From Clostridiales bacterium (lineage in GTDB: Bacteria > Bacillota > Clostridia > Oscillospirales > Ruminococcaceae), in assembly GCA_029007575.1 (NCBI GenBank), contig JAQXIB010000114.1:1-19502 (forward strand): a stretch of DNA of 19,502 nt, given 5' to 3'. The translations under genes and the position numbers were made by a program. Position 1 is the stretch's first letter, and the number at the start of each line of letters is the position of its first letter. This document shows, in pieces, positions 6,918 to 15,263 of this stretch. The notes under the pieces were generated by a model. The model worked only from the letters and a program-made list of their open reading frames with translations. It had not been told where the DNA came from and did not search any database.

Positions 6918-7187
6918 TTATAATCCTTTGCTGAATTGCTTATATATTGCAAGACTTGCGATAATACAAAGAATTTGCGCGACATTAACATTGATGGAAA
7001 ATCCAAATGCCAGAGTCACTATCGCCAAATCAATCGAGATCGGATCCGGAATTCCGACGCCGATCGTTTCTCCCAATGCCAGCCAGCTTAAAAAGCTGAC
7101 GTTCTTACAAAGCATCGCAATCACCGAACCAATTAAAATGCCCATAATCAAGAATAAAATAAACATAAAGGTTTTTTTGAATTTCAT
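6918..7187 (-). CDS. DUF4321 small membrane protein
   Basis: This 89-residue protein has an N-terminal hydrophobic segment at about 7-27 (FMFILFLIMGILIGSVIAML), a middle region with the family-like PDPISIDLAIVTLAFGFSINVN, and a second hydrophobic segment at about 60-82. This layout and the strand DLxxxTLxFGxxxxxN are typical of DUF4321, a family of unknown function found in Clostridia, usually near maf, radC and mreB as here. A GGTGA site lies 7 nt before the ATG, with a stronger AAAGGA further off. It lies between dut and maf in the zapA unit. Its role is unknown; the neighbourhood suggests a link to envelope growth or division. Confidence 0.8.
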   Translation of the reverse strand: MKFKKTFMFILFLIMGILIGSVIAMLCKNVSFLSWLALGETIGVGIPDPISIDLAIVTLAFGFSINVNVAQILCIIASLAIYKQFSKGL

Positions 7188-7291
7188 GCCAATATCACCA
7201 TTTCCTTTGTGAAGTTTGTTTCTTTTTACTGAATCCGGACAAAGATAACAAACGGAGCGTCAATATCATACTTTTTTTAGCTGAAATCGTT

Positions 7292-7747
7292 TTATTGCTG
7301 ACCGGTGGAACCAAATCCGCCTGCTCCCCGTTCCGTGTCATCCAGCGTTTCCGTTTCGCATAATTCCGGCAAGATAACCGGTGTAAAAACTAACTGCGCA
7401 ATTCTTTCAAACGGTTTCAAACAATAGGCAGTTTGGGATAAATTGGTCAGCGACACCATGATTTCCCCGCGGTAATCACTGTCGATCACACCGACGCAAT
7501 TGGAAGGAATCAGTCCGAACTTGCTTGCCAAACCGCTTCTCGGATAAACCAAGCCCACCATTTGATGATGCGGCATGGACAGCGCGATGCCGGTATGAAT
7601 CTTCACCGGCTGATGCGGATAAATCATCAAATCATTATCTAACAATGCAAACAAGTCGAATCCGGCACTGCCCGACGTGGCGCGTTCCGGAATCTTTGCC
7701 CGCATATCTGTTTTCTTTAAATGAACAATCATATTTCTCGGTATCAC
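7292..7747 (-). CDS. dut: dUTP diphosphatase
   Basis: Trimeric dUTPase hydrolyses dUTP to dUMP and pyrophosphate, supplying the dTMP precursor and keeping uracil out of DNA. With a GTG start at 7747 it has 151 residues, the size of E. coli Dut. All five motifs are present: SAGFDLFA at 27-34, RSGLASK at 70-76, GVIDSDYRG at 86-94 with catalytic D89 and gating Y92, ERIAQLVF at 114-121, and the P-loop-like RGAGGFGSTG at 140-149. The GTG was chosen because GGGGGA lies 6 nt upstream. An in-frame GTG at 7765 overlaps the U32 stop, and an ATG at 7732 has no ribosome site. The gene follows the U32 gene closely. Confidence 0.96.
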   Translation of the reverse strand: MIPRNMIVHLKKTDMRAKIPERATSGSAGFDLFALLDNDLMIYPHQPVKIHTGIALSMPHHQMVGLVYPRSGLASKFGLIPSNCVGVIDSDYRGEIMVSLTNLSQTAYCLKPFERIAQLVFTPVILPELCETETLDDTERGAGGFGSTGQQ

Positions 7748-7761
7748 ACCGTTTCCCCCTG

Positions 7762-9828
7762 TCACACTTTTCTATAATACAATCCGCGTGTGAAATGTTC
7801 TCTTGTTCCGCTGCCGGAAATGTATTCTTGAATAACACGTTTAGTTTCAGCAGGACTTTCTCCCGTAAAATACAATGTGATAAAATCAAAAGAATCAAGA
7901 TCTCCCATCCGATCCGCCATATACAGCGTATCCGGATTATAAATTTCCCGTACTTCTCCTTGACATCGCACCGCAAAACGTTTTCCGCGGCGATCGGTCA
8001 AAGTTTCCTGTCCCGAACAGTTCGAACAATTTTTATATTTGCCGATCGGACAGCTTCGCGTGATCATCAACGGCAGATTTCCGTACGCAATCACGCCTAT
8101 TGGAACCCCTCGATGGATTCGCTTAGCTTGATTCAGATTCATTTCAAAAGACAAGGTAATATCTGTTAAACCCTGTTCCTGATAAAATGCTGCGGCATAC
8201 GAATTGATAATATTCAGTCCAAAACCGCCATGCAGTATGAAATTAAGTTCTCTTCCAAGAAGCAGGTGGGAAGGGTTTTGCACCAATATCCGGTCATAGC
8301 CGAAATTCCGTAGCTGTACCAAACGAGCGATCAACTGCTTTTCATCAAAAGAAACACGTGGTAATTCGACGATGATTTTATCCTGTTCCGGCAAATTTCT
8401 CTGCTTCAGCACCTCGTCGAGCGGCAATATGACCCATTCCAATTCGGATGTATCCAGATTGGTAATCTGCTCAAAGGTTTCAGCACGAAGCCGAATGGCA
8501 CGCTTTTGCTTCGGCAAAGCAGTGGGCAATTCCGGCATGGTTCCAATAAATTTTACTTCATGAATTTCACTTCTTTTTTGAGTGAGCTGTTCCACGCAAT
8601 CACGCCGCATTGCATTCAGCACTTTCGCAGGCATCATCAAGTGATCTTCGACTGTGCCGGTCAATTCAGAAAGATAAAACGGTGTTCCGCCCATTTTGCT
8701 GAAATACTCTTTTGCAGAATCTAGAGTAGTCGCTTTTTCCCGGGCAATTTCCGGGATTTCTCCTTCCGCTTTCACTACGTTTCCGTCCGCATCGGATAGA
8801 GAAAGCGTCGCTTTCCGTTCCGTGTGCATTTCAAAATTGGCTTTGCAGGGAATACGCGGATATGCCGAACGATACAAATTGCGCAGCGGCGCCAAGACTT
8901 GAGCCGCGGCTGTAACATCTTCCTTTTGACGTACACCGAACATTTCCCGGCCGCGTTTGGCTGTCAGATATCCGTCTGTAAATCCCGATCGCGAAAAAAC
9001 TGCTTGCAATCGTTCCAAGTCTGGCTGTTTGCCATTGCGTTTTTCCACGCAAGCCGTCACCGCCGCCGCAACATATTCAGGACGTTTCATTCTGCCTTCA
9101 ATTTTGAAAGAATTTACACCGGCTTCCGCCAATTGATCTAGCAGCGGAATGGCAGATAAATCGCGCAATGACAGGTCGGCAGCCCCATCGCCATGCACCG
9201 AAAACGGCAAGCGGCAGGGCTGCGCACAAGTGCCGCGATTACCGCTTCTGCCTCCCAGCATGCCGCTCATATAGCACTGTCCCGACATGCATACACACAA
9301 TGCCCCATGAACAAAAACTTCCAATTCCGCTTTGCAGTTTTGACGGATCTCGTGAATTTCCTGCAACGAAAGCTCCCGGGCTAATACAACGCGCTTTACG
9401 CCGAGTTCTTCCAAAAAACGAACACCGGCCGATGTGTGTATCGTCATCTGAGTAGAAGCGTGAATCGGCATTTTAGGTGCCCACTCCTGCACCAATTGCA
9501 ATACGCCCATATCTTGAATAATAAAAGCGTCGACGCCGGCTTCACAACCGTTTTTCACGCACAGCTTCAAATCAGAAAGTTCACTGTCAAACACTAAAGT
9601 GTTCAGCGTTTGATAAACCTTCACGCCGTTTAAATGGCAAAAGCTGACGATATCTTTGAAAGCTTGTCCCGAAAAATTATCGGCATTCTGCCTTGCGTTG
9701 AAGGCTTTCTGACCTAGATAAACAGCGTCAGCACCGCAATTCACGGCGGCACGCACACTCTCCTCACTGCCGCAGGGAGCTAAGATCTCCGGCTGTAATA
9801 TCTTTTTTTGATCACCGATCATCTGCAT
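7762..9828 (-). CDS. U32-family protein with DUF3656, probable RNA hydroxylation enzyme of the RlhA/TrhP group
   Basis: U32 proteins were named as peptidases. Studied members instead help add hydroxyl groups to RNA, at tRNA U34 (TrhP) or 23S rRNA C2501 (RlhA), using prephenate-derived chemistry and an Fe-S cluster. This 688-residue protein has the U32 TIM-like N-terminal domain, with the family signature from E170 to S188 (EVFVHGALC...GQC) and cysteines 178, 180, 185, 201 and 205, then GRMKRPEYVA. A DUF3656-like middle part and a second U32-like half follow. The second half carries another cysteine set (C593, C601, C604, C622). The length is closer to RlhA than to the shorter TrhP. Its ATG shares one base with the zapA stop (TAATG), so translation is coupled. 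The exact substrate is not shown by the sequence. Confidence 0.85.
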   Translation of the reverse strand: MQMIGDQKKILQPEILAPCGSEESVRAAVNCGADAVYLGQKAFNARQNADNFSGQAFKDIVSFCHLNGVKVYQTLNTLVFDSELSDLKLCVKNGCEAGVDAFIIQDMGVLQLVQEWAPKMPIHASTQMTIHTSAGVRFLEELGVKRVVLARELSLQEIHEIRQNCKAELEVFVHGALCVCMSGQCYMSGMLGGRSGNRGTCAQPCRLPFSVHGDGAADLSLRDLSAIPLLDQLAEAGVNSFKIEGRMKRPEYVAAAVTACVEKRNGKQPDLERLQAVFSRSGFTDGYLTAKRGREMFGVRQKEDVTAAAQVLAPLRNLYRSAYPRIPCKANFEMHTERKATLSLSDADGNVVKAEGEIPEIAREKATTLDSAKEYFSKMGGTPFYLSELTGTVEDHLMMPAKVLNAMRRDCVEQLTQKRSEIHEVKFIGTMPELPTALPKQKRAIRLRAETFEQITNLDTSELEWVILPLDEVLKQRNLPEQDKIIVELPRVSFDEKQLIARLVQLRNFGYDRILVQNPSHLLLGRELNFILHGGFGLNIINSYAAAFYQEQGLTDITLSFEMNLNQAKRIHRGVPIGVIAYGNLPLMITRSCPIGKYKNCSNCSGQETLTDRRGKRFAVRCQGEVREIYNPDTLYMADRMGDLDSFDFITLYFTGESPAETKRVIQEYISGSGTREHFTRGLYYRKV

Positions 9829-10199
9829 TACTGAATCTTATCGCGCAGCGCATGAAGCTCCAAATCTCGCTGCAGATTTTCCTTTTCTCGATTGAGTAAT
9901 TCTATTTTTTCTTCCAGTTGTTCTATCTTATCGGTTGCTTGTGCCGTTTCTGACGCGTAACTGGCTATCTGCGCACGAATATTGTCGATATCCGAATTGG
10001 TTTTAAAACTGTCATCCAGAATACTCAAGCCAATCAAAATAGCCGCTGAGGTCAGATCCACACCTGGATTTTGGTCCATAAAGTCGCTTATTTTGCTATC
10101 CAAAATTTTTGCCAATTCCTTCATATAACCGGTGCTTTCCTCGGTCTGCAAAGCAAACTCTTTCCCGCAAACATTCACGCGTACTTTATTATATTCCAT
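9828..10199 (-). CDS. zapA: Cell division protein ZapA
   Basis: ZapA binds FtsZ filaments and bundles them at the division ring. The 123 residues begin MEYNKVRVNVCGKEFALQ, a typical ZapA beta hairpin, followed by the family helix with YMKELAKILDSKI and the alanine-rich TSAAILIGLSILDD segment. The C-terminus is a long coiled coil (KIEQLEEKIELLNREKENLQ), longer than in short ZapA proteins but usual in Firmicutes. The start was chosen at the ATG with AAAAAGGA 10 nt upstream; a longer frame from 10238 lacks a ribosome site. It is the first gene of its unit, with a strong promoter about 110 bp upstream, and its stop overlaps the U32 start by one base. Confidence 0.93.
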   Translation of the reverse strand: MEYNKVRVNVCGKEFALQTEESTGYMKELAKILDSKISDFMDQNPGVDLTSAAILIGLSILDDSFKTNSDIDNIRAQIASYASETAQATDKIEQLEEKIELLNREKENLQRDLELHALRDKIQ

Positions 10200-10281
10200 A
10201 AACCACCATTCCTTTTTGAAATTTGTTACAATATGCAAATGATGACATTATTTTTTGTTGATCTTCTCACCAAAACGCCGC

Positions 10282-10295
10282 AGGACAACAGTCCT
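10282..10295 (-). other. Small hairpin near the 5' end of the zapA mRNA
   Basis: AGGAC and GTCCT pair around a 4-nt loop, starting about 7 nt after the predicted transcription start of the zapA unit. Such a 5' hairpin often protects an mRNA end; no riboswitch-like structure surrounds it. Confidence 0.35.
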
Positions 10296-10308
10296 ACAGA
10301 TATTATTT

Positions 10309-10337
10309 ATTATATACCAATTTCCCGCATCCGTCAA
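10309..10337 (-). promoter_or_regulatory. Sigma-A promoter of the zapA-U32-dut-DUF4321-maf unit
   Basis: TTGACG (10332-10337) and a perfect TATAAT (10309-10314) are separated by 17 nt. Transcription should start near 10302, giving a leader of about 100 nt before the zapA ATG. It lies just past the lysA terminator, which makes this a clean unit boundary. Confidence 0.85.
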
Positions 10338-10422
10338 CCGGAACGACGACGGCATTGCAAAAAGGAACAGCAAAATACTCCTTAAAAAAACGTTTTCTGA
10401 TTGTCCGTTTCTTCCATAAAGC

Positions 10423-10463
10423 AAAAAACTACCGATCGAAAATGCTCCTTTTCGATCGGTAGT
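10423..10463 (-). terminator. Strong intrinsic terminator of the dnaD-lon-engB-lysA unit
   Basis: A perfect 15-bp stem (10428-10442 with 10449-10463; core ACTACCGATCG) closes on a 6-nt loop and is followed on the minus strand by six T. It ends transcription coming from lysA, more than 230 nt after the lysA stop. On the plus strand no T-run follows. Confidence 0.92.
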
Positions 10464-10539
10464 GGAATACAACGTTCTTAGACCGTCCTGCGTGATGCAA
10501 TGAACACGCTGATCACAACATCAGCTCAGTCATACCTTA
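10464..10539 (-). other. Short stretch between the MITE-like element and the terminator, with two overlapping hairpins
   Basis: GCTGAT/ATCAGC (10508-10525) and GCGTG/CACGC (10490-10509) can pair but overlap, so they are alternative folds. No ORF or promoter was found. It is probably the original lysA 3' untranslated region. Confidence 0.35.
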
Positions 10540-10695
10540 TACTAAAATCTAATTAAACGCTTTTATTCTTTCCGGTCTGAATTGCACGAGAATGTGTTAT
10601 CCTCCTTGCTGGGCGTCAGCCCAGCGGCGTCGTCTGCCTTTTCTGGTGCAATTCATCTTCGGAAATTGATGAAAGCTTTCAATCAGATTTTAGTA
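10540..10695. mobile_element. 156-bp MITE-like palindromic element next to the lysA stop codon
   Basis: The two ends are inverted copies of each other over about 50 bp. They share the outer 11 bp TACTAAAATCT exactly, then diverge with one 2-nt gap, share GCTTT and TTTCCG, and end in a perfect 10-bp pair, TGAATTGCAC (10578-10587) with GTGCAATTCA (10646-10655). At the exact centre GCTGGGC and GCCCAGC (10608-10625) pair around GTCA. The element is flanked on both sides by TTA (10537-10539 and 10696-10698), a possible 3-bp target duplication. A TA duplication, as made by IS630/Tc1-type transposases, is the other reading. It has no coding capacity, so it would be a non-autonomous element. Confidence 0.8.
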
Positions 10696-12000
10696 TTACA
10701 GATCATTGCGGACAATATCCTCCAGTGTTTCCCGCTTCACCACGATTCTGGAAGCGCCGTCCTTGAGCATAACTACCGCCGGTTTCGGGACCCGATTGTA
10801 GTTAGAGGACATTGAGTAATTATACGCTCCCGTGGCAAACACAGCCAGAGTGTCTCCAACCTCCACCGGCTGGATCGGAATGCCTTCTCCCAGCAAATCA
10901 CCGCTTTCACAGCATTTACCGGCAACAGTGACCGTCTGCGTTTTTTCCTGTGCCGCTTTGTTGGCAATTGCCATTTCATAACGGGACTGATACAGTGCAT
11001 ACCGCGGATTATCAGTCATGCCGCCGTCAATCGATACATAAGTACGGATATTCGGAATATGTTTGATCCCACCGACCGTATACAAGGTCAAACCGGCCGC
11101 ACCCACAATCGAACGTCCCGGCTCAATATAGATAAACGGCACCGGCAAATTCAGCTTTTCAGCTAATTTCTTAACAACGCCGGAAACACGCTCCATGTAG
11201 CAATCATAATCAGACGGCTGATCTGCCTGGGTATATTTGATACCGAATCCGCCGCCCAAATTCAGTTCTCGGATTTCCAAGCCGGTATCCGCTTTGATCT
11301 GTGCCATAAATTTCATCATCACTTCGGCAGCCGCTTCAAACGGATCAATATCAAATATCTGAGAGCCGATATGGCAATGCAAGCCTTTCAGCTCCAGATG
11401 CTCCAGCTTCAACGCCTCTTTTACTGCCGCCATTGCCTCGCTGGTTTCCAGCGCAAAACCAAACTTGGAATCAATCTGTCCGGTCCGGATAAAATCATGG
11501 GTGTGCGCGTCAATACCGGGCTTGATCCGGAACATCACGCCCGGCTTTTTGTTCATCTCCGCCGCAATGCGGTTCAAGCTTTCCAGTTCGGTGAGATTAT
11601 CCACAATGATGCGTCCGACATTTTTTTCTACCGCGTATCTCAATTCTTCCTCGGTTTTATTGTTGCCGTGGAAGCAGATATGCTCTGCCGGAAAATCCAC
11701 ACTGAACGCGGTATAAAGCTCGCCGATCGATACCGCATCAATACCGATTTTCTCCGATTTCATGATGCGATATATCTCTTTGCAGGAAAACGCTTTGCTG
11801 GCATAGCATACTAACCCGTTACCTTGATAATAGCGGTCGATGCTGTCCCGAAATTTCCTGCAAACGCCGCGGATCATCTCTTCGTCCATCACATACAGCG
11901 GCGTGCCGTACTCTTTCGCAAGCGCTACCATATCTACGCCCGCAACCGTTAAATTTCCCGACTCATTTACACCCATATTGCTTGTTAAAAATTCTGCCAT
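10696..12000 (-). CDS. lysA: Diaminopimelate decarboxylase
   Basis: A PLP enzyme that decarboxylates meso-diaminopimelate to L-lysine, the last step of lysine synthesis, drawing on the pool also used for the cell wall. The 434 residues have the alanine-racemase-like barrel with PLP lysine K69 in YASKAF, HGNNK, the glycine-rich GGGFGI phosphate-binding loop and EPGRSIVG. The C-terminal beta domain has CESGD with C364 and E365 and then GAYNYSMSSNYN. The ATG was chosen because AAGGAAGGA lies 9 nt upstream; a GTG at 12021 lies in that ribosome site itself. It starts 45 bp after engB and ends against a MITE-like element whose putative target duplication is its own TAA stop. The protein end looks intact. 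Confidence 0.97.
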   Translation of the reverse strand: MAEFLTSNMGVNESGNLTVAGVDMVALAKEYGTPLYVMDEEMIRGVCRKFRDSIDRYYQGNGLVCYASKAFSCKEIYRIMKSEKIGIDAVSIGELYTAFSVDFPAEHICFHGNNKTEEELRYAVEKNVGRIIVDNLTELESLNRIAAEMNKKPGVMFRIKPGIDAHTHDFIRTGQIDSKFGFALETSEAMAAVKEALKLEHLELKGLHCHIGSQIFDIDPFEAAAEVMMKFMAQIKADTGLEIRELNLGGGFGIKYTQADQPSDYDCYMERVSGVVKKLAEKLNLPVPFIYIEPGRSIVGAAGLTLYTVGGIKHIPNIRTYVSIDGGMTDNPRYALYQSRYEMAIANKAAQEKTQTVTVAGKCCESGDLLGEGIPIQPVEVGDTLAVFATGAYNYSMSSNYNRVPKPAVVMLKDGASRIVVKRETLEDIVRNDL

Positions 12001-12045
12001 TTGATATTGTCCTTCCTTCACTTTTTTATCTGAACGTTAAATCAG

Positions 12046-12663
12046 TTATTCTGCATCTTCCGAAACATCCGCATCATTTTCGGCAATTTCCCGCAAAATG
12101 GTACGAAGTTCTTCAACACCCTCTCCGGTTTCAGCCGAAAAAGGTACCATTTCAATGACGTCGGCATACGGGATCTCACGCTGATATGCCGCCAGGCGCT
12201 CGGAACGTTCCTTTTTGCTGAGCTTATCGCTTTTGGTCATCACAATAATAAACGGAAATTCTCTCTCGATCAGATAATTGATCATATCCAAATCCAGCTT
12301 GGTCGGCGGATGGCGCATATCGATCAACTGCACGATCAAACCGATATTTCTGTCATCATTGAAATATCCTTCTATCAATTCCGCCCATCGCTGTTTTTCA
12401 TTCTTGCCCACCTTTGCATATCCATATCCAGGCAGATCAACAAACAGAAGATCTCCAGCTTCATAGAAATTGATGGTTGCCGTCTTGCCCGGAACCGAGC
12501 TGACTCTGGCAAGCCCTTTGCGATTAAACAGCTTATTGATCAGCGACGATTTGCCGACATTAGAGCGTCCCGCAAAAGCGATTTCCAGTCGCTCACTCGG
12601 CGGAAGCTGACCGGAAAGCCCGTAAGAGCTTAAAAAGGCAGCTTTATGAAAATTAATCTGCAT
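12046..12663 (-). CDS. engB: Ribosome biogenesis GTPase EngB (YsxC/YihA)
   Basis: An essential GTPase needed for late maturation of the 50S subunit. With the ATG at 12663 it has 205 residues, typical for the family. G1 GRSNVGKSS is at 32-40, the G2 threonine T61 is in GKTATINF, G3 DLPGYG is at 76-81, G4 TKSD is at 143-146, and a G5-like PFSAETGEG follows. AAAGGA lies 12 nt before the ATG; a GTG at 12684 in the same frame is too close to that site. The gene starts 30 bp after the lon stop. The lon-engB pairing is conserved through Firmicutes and supports both calls. Confidence 0.96.
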   Translation of the reverse strand: MQINFHKAAFLSSYGLSGQLPPSERLEIAFAGRSNVGKSSLINKLFNRKGLARVSSVPGKTATINFYEAGDLLFVDLPGYGYAKVGKNEKQRWAELIEGYFNDDRNIGLIVQLIDMRHPPTKLDLDMINYLIEREFPFIIVMTKSDKLSKKERSERLAAYQREIPYADVIEMVPFSAETGEGVEELRTILREIAENDADVSEDAE

Positions 12664-12693
12664 GGACCTATTCCATCCTTTCACATGACCTTA

Positions 12694-15132
12694 TCAGCAG
12701 TTCAACGAATTTCCGGATAATATTTTACCATTTACCGGCGGAAGCAGTAAATTATCCTGTGGATTCTGTTTATTTTTATCGCTTGCCGATACACTGTCAA
12801 AAATCAATGCTTCCGACAAGACCTGTCTCACATTATCACAAGGAATAAACGTAATGTTTTCTTTCACAATGTCGTCTATTTCCGCCAAATCAGCAACATT
12901 TCCTTTCGGGATCAAAACCGTCTTGACTCCGGCACGATATGCCGCCATAGATTTTTCCCGCAGTCCGCCAATTTCGAGTACCCGTCCGCGGAGGGTAACC
13001 TCTCCGGTCATCGCGTAGTCATGCTTGAACGCCGCACCGCTCAGCGCCGATACCAGCGCAGTCGTAATCGTTACACCGGCAGACGGACCGTCCTTCGGCA
13101 CCGCGCCCTCCGGCACATGAATATGAATATCCTTGGTTTTATAAAAATCGGTTGCAATGTGATAATCACCGGCTACGGAACGTACAAAGCTGATCGCCGT
13201 TTTGGCGGATTCCTTCATCACGTCGCCAAGGCTGCCGGTCAGTTCCAGCTTGCCGGTGCCATCCAACACCGACACTTCGACCTCCAGCATCTCTCCGCCG
13301 ACCGCCGTCCAAGCCAATCCGTTGACAACTCCCACCTGATTTTCTTTTTCGATAGTGTCAGGACGGTACTTTTTCGGACCGAGCATTGCCTCCAGATTCT
13401 CCTCGGTAATTTTCACGGCGGTGTTCTGCTCTTCTACGATTTCCTTCGCCGCTTTTCTGCACAAGGCAGCGATCTGACGTTCCAGCTTTCTGACGCCCGA
13501 CTCCCTGGTATAATAGTCAATCAAATCATACAGCACTTCATCGGATATTTTCAACTGTTTTGCCGTTAAGCCGTGCTTTTTCATTTGTTTCTTGACCAGA
13601 TGCCGTTTGGCTATCTGGTATTTTTCCTCACGGGTATAACTGCTCAGCTCTATTATTTCCATACGATCCAAAAGAGGAGCCGGAATGGTGTCCAACGTGT
13701 TGGCAGTCGTGATAAACAGCACTTCGCTCAAATCAAAAGGTACTTCGATATAATGATCCCGAAACGCACTGTTTTGTTCGCTGTCCAGCACCTCCAGCAT
13801 GGCAGCCGACGGATCCCCTTTAAAATCATTGCCCATTTTATCGATTTCATCCAGCAAGAACACCGGATTTCTGGATTTCGCCTGCACCAGCGCATTAATA
13901 ATCCGCCCCGGCATCGAGCCGATATAGGTCTTGCGATGTCCGCGAATGTCGCTTTCATCCCGCACGCCGCCCAAGGATATCCGAACATATTTGCGGCCGA
14001 TTGCTTCGGCGATCGAGCGGGCAATCGAAGTTTTACCGACGCCGGGAGGCCCCACCAAGCAAATGATCTGCCCGCGCATATCAGGAGCAAGTTTTCGCAC
14101 CGCCAATATTTCCAGCACACGCTCTTTCACTTTTTGCATGCCGTAATGATCGTGATCCAACTTGGCACGCGCCTTTTTGATGTCCACCTTGTCTTTGGTA
14201 TACTTATCCCAAGGCAGTTCCAAGCAGGTATCCAAATACCCTCGGATCACCGCCGCTTCCTGCGACATAGACGGCATTTTATTCAGCTTTTCAACCTCTT
14301 TTAAGAGCTTTTGTTTCACTTCATCGGACATATTGTGAAAAGAAACGATCTTTTGTTCATATTCCGATGCTTCTGCCTCTTCCGGATCATATTCGCCCAA
14401 TTGTTCCGCAATGACCCGCTGTTGCTCTCTGAGAGAGATTTCACGCTGCCTTTCATCAATATTGGCACGCACCTGATTATACATATCGTTCTCATAGGTG
14501 AAAATTTCGGTTTCCCGCTCTAAAATGACATTCATTTGTTTTGCTTTTTTCTCCAGCGAGTTTTCTTCCAAAATGAGCTGTTTATCTGTATAGGAAAAAG
14601 GAACCTGACTGATGATCAGACGGATCAACGTTTCCAGATCTTCCTGCTCATAAACCAACTTTTCCAGTTCTTTCGGTATTTGGCTGAATACGCTTGCAAA
14701 ACGGGAAAAAGCTTCCTTGATTAAGCGGACAAAAGCAGTTTCTTTTTCGACATTCATCGCTTTCCGCGGCTTTTCCAAGATCGGCTCAACGGTAGCAGTT
14801 AAATAAGACCCGTCCTCTAAACGGATCAACTTTGCCCGATAGGCGCCGGACACCAAAACACGTATTGCGTTGTCGGCGCCTTTCAGCATCTGCTCTATCG
14901 TTGCGACCACACCGATTTTATAAAGCCGGCTCATATCCGGATCCTCGTCGGCAATCTCTTTTTGAGTAACAAGAAAAATTCTGCGATCTGTCTCTACTGC
15001 TTTTTTTAAAGCCAAGATGGATTTTTCCCGACCGACATCAAAATGCAGCGGTTCATCCGGAAACACCACGACTCCCCGCATTGCCATGGCAGGCAATATG
15101 ATTTGCTGTTGTTCCAGTATGTTATCTTCCAT
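12694..15132 (-). CDS. lon: ATP-dependent protease Lon
   Basis: A hexameric AAA+ serine protease that degrades misfolded and regulatory proteins in the cytosol. The 812 residues show the N-terminal substrate domain, a coiled-coil region (about 190-290), the AAA+ module with Walker A GPPGVGKT at 361-368 (K367) and Walker B LLDEID with D428-E429, and the protease domain with the dyad S684 (KDGPSAGVT) and K727 (GLREKS). The S-K spacing of 43 equals that of E. coli Lon. The C-terminus carries a polar tail of about 30 residues beyond the domain. AGAGGA lies 12 nt before the ATG. A possible extended -10 promoter lies about 80 bp upstream; no CIRCE or CtsR site was seen. Confidence 0.98.
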   Translation of the reverse strand: MEDNILEQQQIILPAMAMRGVVVFPDEPLHFDVGREKSILALKKAVETDRRIFLVTQKEIADEDPDMSRLYKIGVVATIEQMLKGADNAIRVLVSGAYRAKLIRLEDGSYLTATVEPILEKPRKAMNVEKETAFVRLIKEAFSRFASVFSQIPKELEKLVYEQEDLETLIRLIISQVPFSYTDKQLILEENSLEKKAKQMNVILERETEIFTYENDMYNQVRANIDERQREISLREQQRVIAEQLGEYDPEEAEASEYEQKIVSFHNMSDEVKQKLLKEVEKLNKMPSMSQEAAVIRGYLDTCLELPWDKYTKDKVDIKKARAKLDHDHYGMQKVKERVLEILAVRKLAPDMRGQIICLVGPPGVGKTSIARSIAEAIGRKYVRISLGGVRDESDIRGHRKTYIGSMPGRIINALVQAKSRNPVFLLDEIDKMGNDFKGDPSAAMLEVLDSEQNSAFRDHYIEVPFDLSEVLFITTANTLDTIPAPLLDRMEIIELSSYTREEKYQIAKRHLVKKQMKKHGLTAKQLKISDEVLYDLIDYYTRESGVRKLERQIAALCRKAAKEIVEEQNTAVKITEENLEAMLGPKKYRPDTIEKENQVGVVNGLAWTAVGGEMLEVEVSVLDGTGKLELTGSLGDVMKESAKTAISFVRSVAGDYHIATDFYKTKDIHIHVPEGAVPKDGPSAGVTITTALVSALSGAAFKHDYAMTGEVTLRGRVLEIGGLREKSMAAYRAGVKTVLIPKGNVADLAEIDDIVKENITFIPCDNVRQVLSEALIFDSVSASDKNKQNPQDNLLLPPVNGKILSGNSLNC

Positions 15133-15213
15133 TCAAACAATCATTCCTCTCAATAATCGGACAGCGTTTTCGGCATATCTGATCAAGCAGAATGAGTTCA
15201 TCCGAAAAGTGTA

Positions 15214-15222
15214 AGTATATCA
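15214..15222 (-). promoter_or_regulatory. Possible extended -10 promoter before lon
   Basis: On the minus strand TGATATACT is an extended -10 element (TGN plus TATACT) without a clear -35 at the right distance. It would start transcription near 15207, in the 131-bp dnaD-lon spacer, and give lon some expression apart from dnaD. Confidence 0.35.
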
Positions 15223-15263
15223 AACTTGCGCCCAATTTTTAGTTTCAACCTTATTTGTATTCG

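Noticed and set aside
10582..10815. Plus-strand frame across the MITE-like element
   Set aside because: Its first half is translation of the palindromic element and its second half is antisense to lysA.
13573..14304. Long plus-strand frame (243 codons) opposite lon
   Set aside because: It lies wholly inside the well-supported lon gene, has no ribosome site, and its residues (many His, Phe, Arg) are typical of an antisense shadow.
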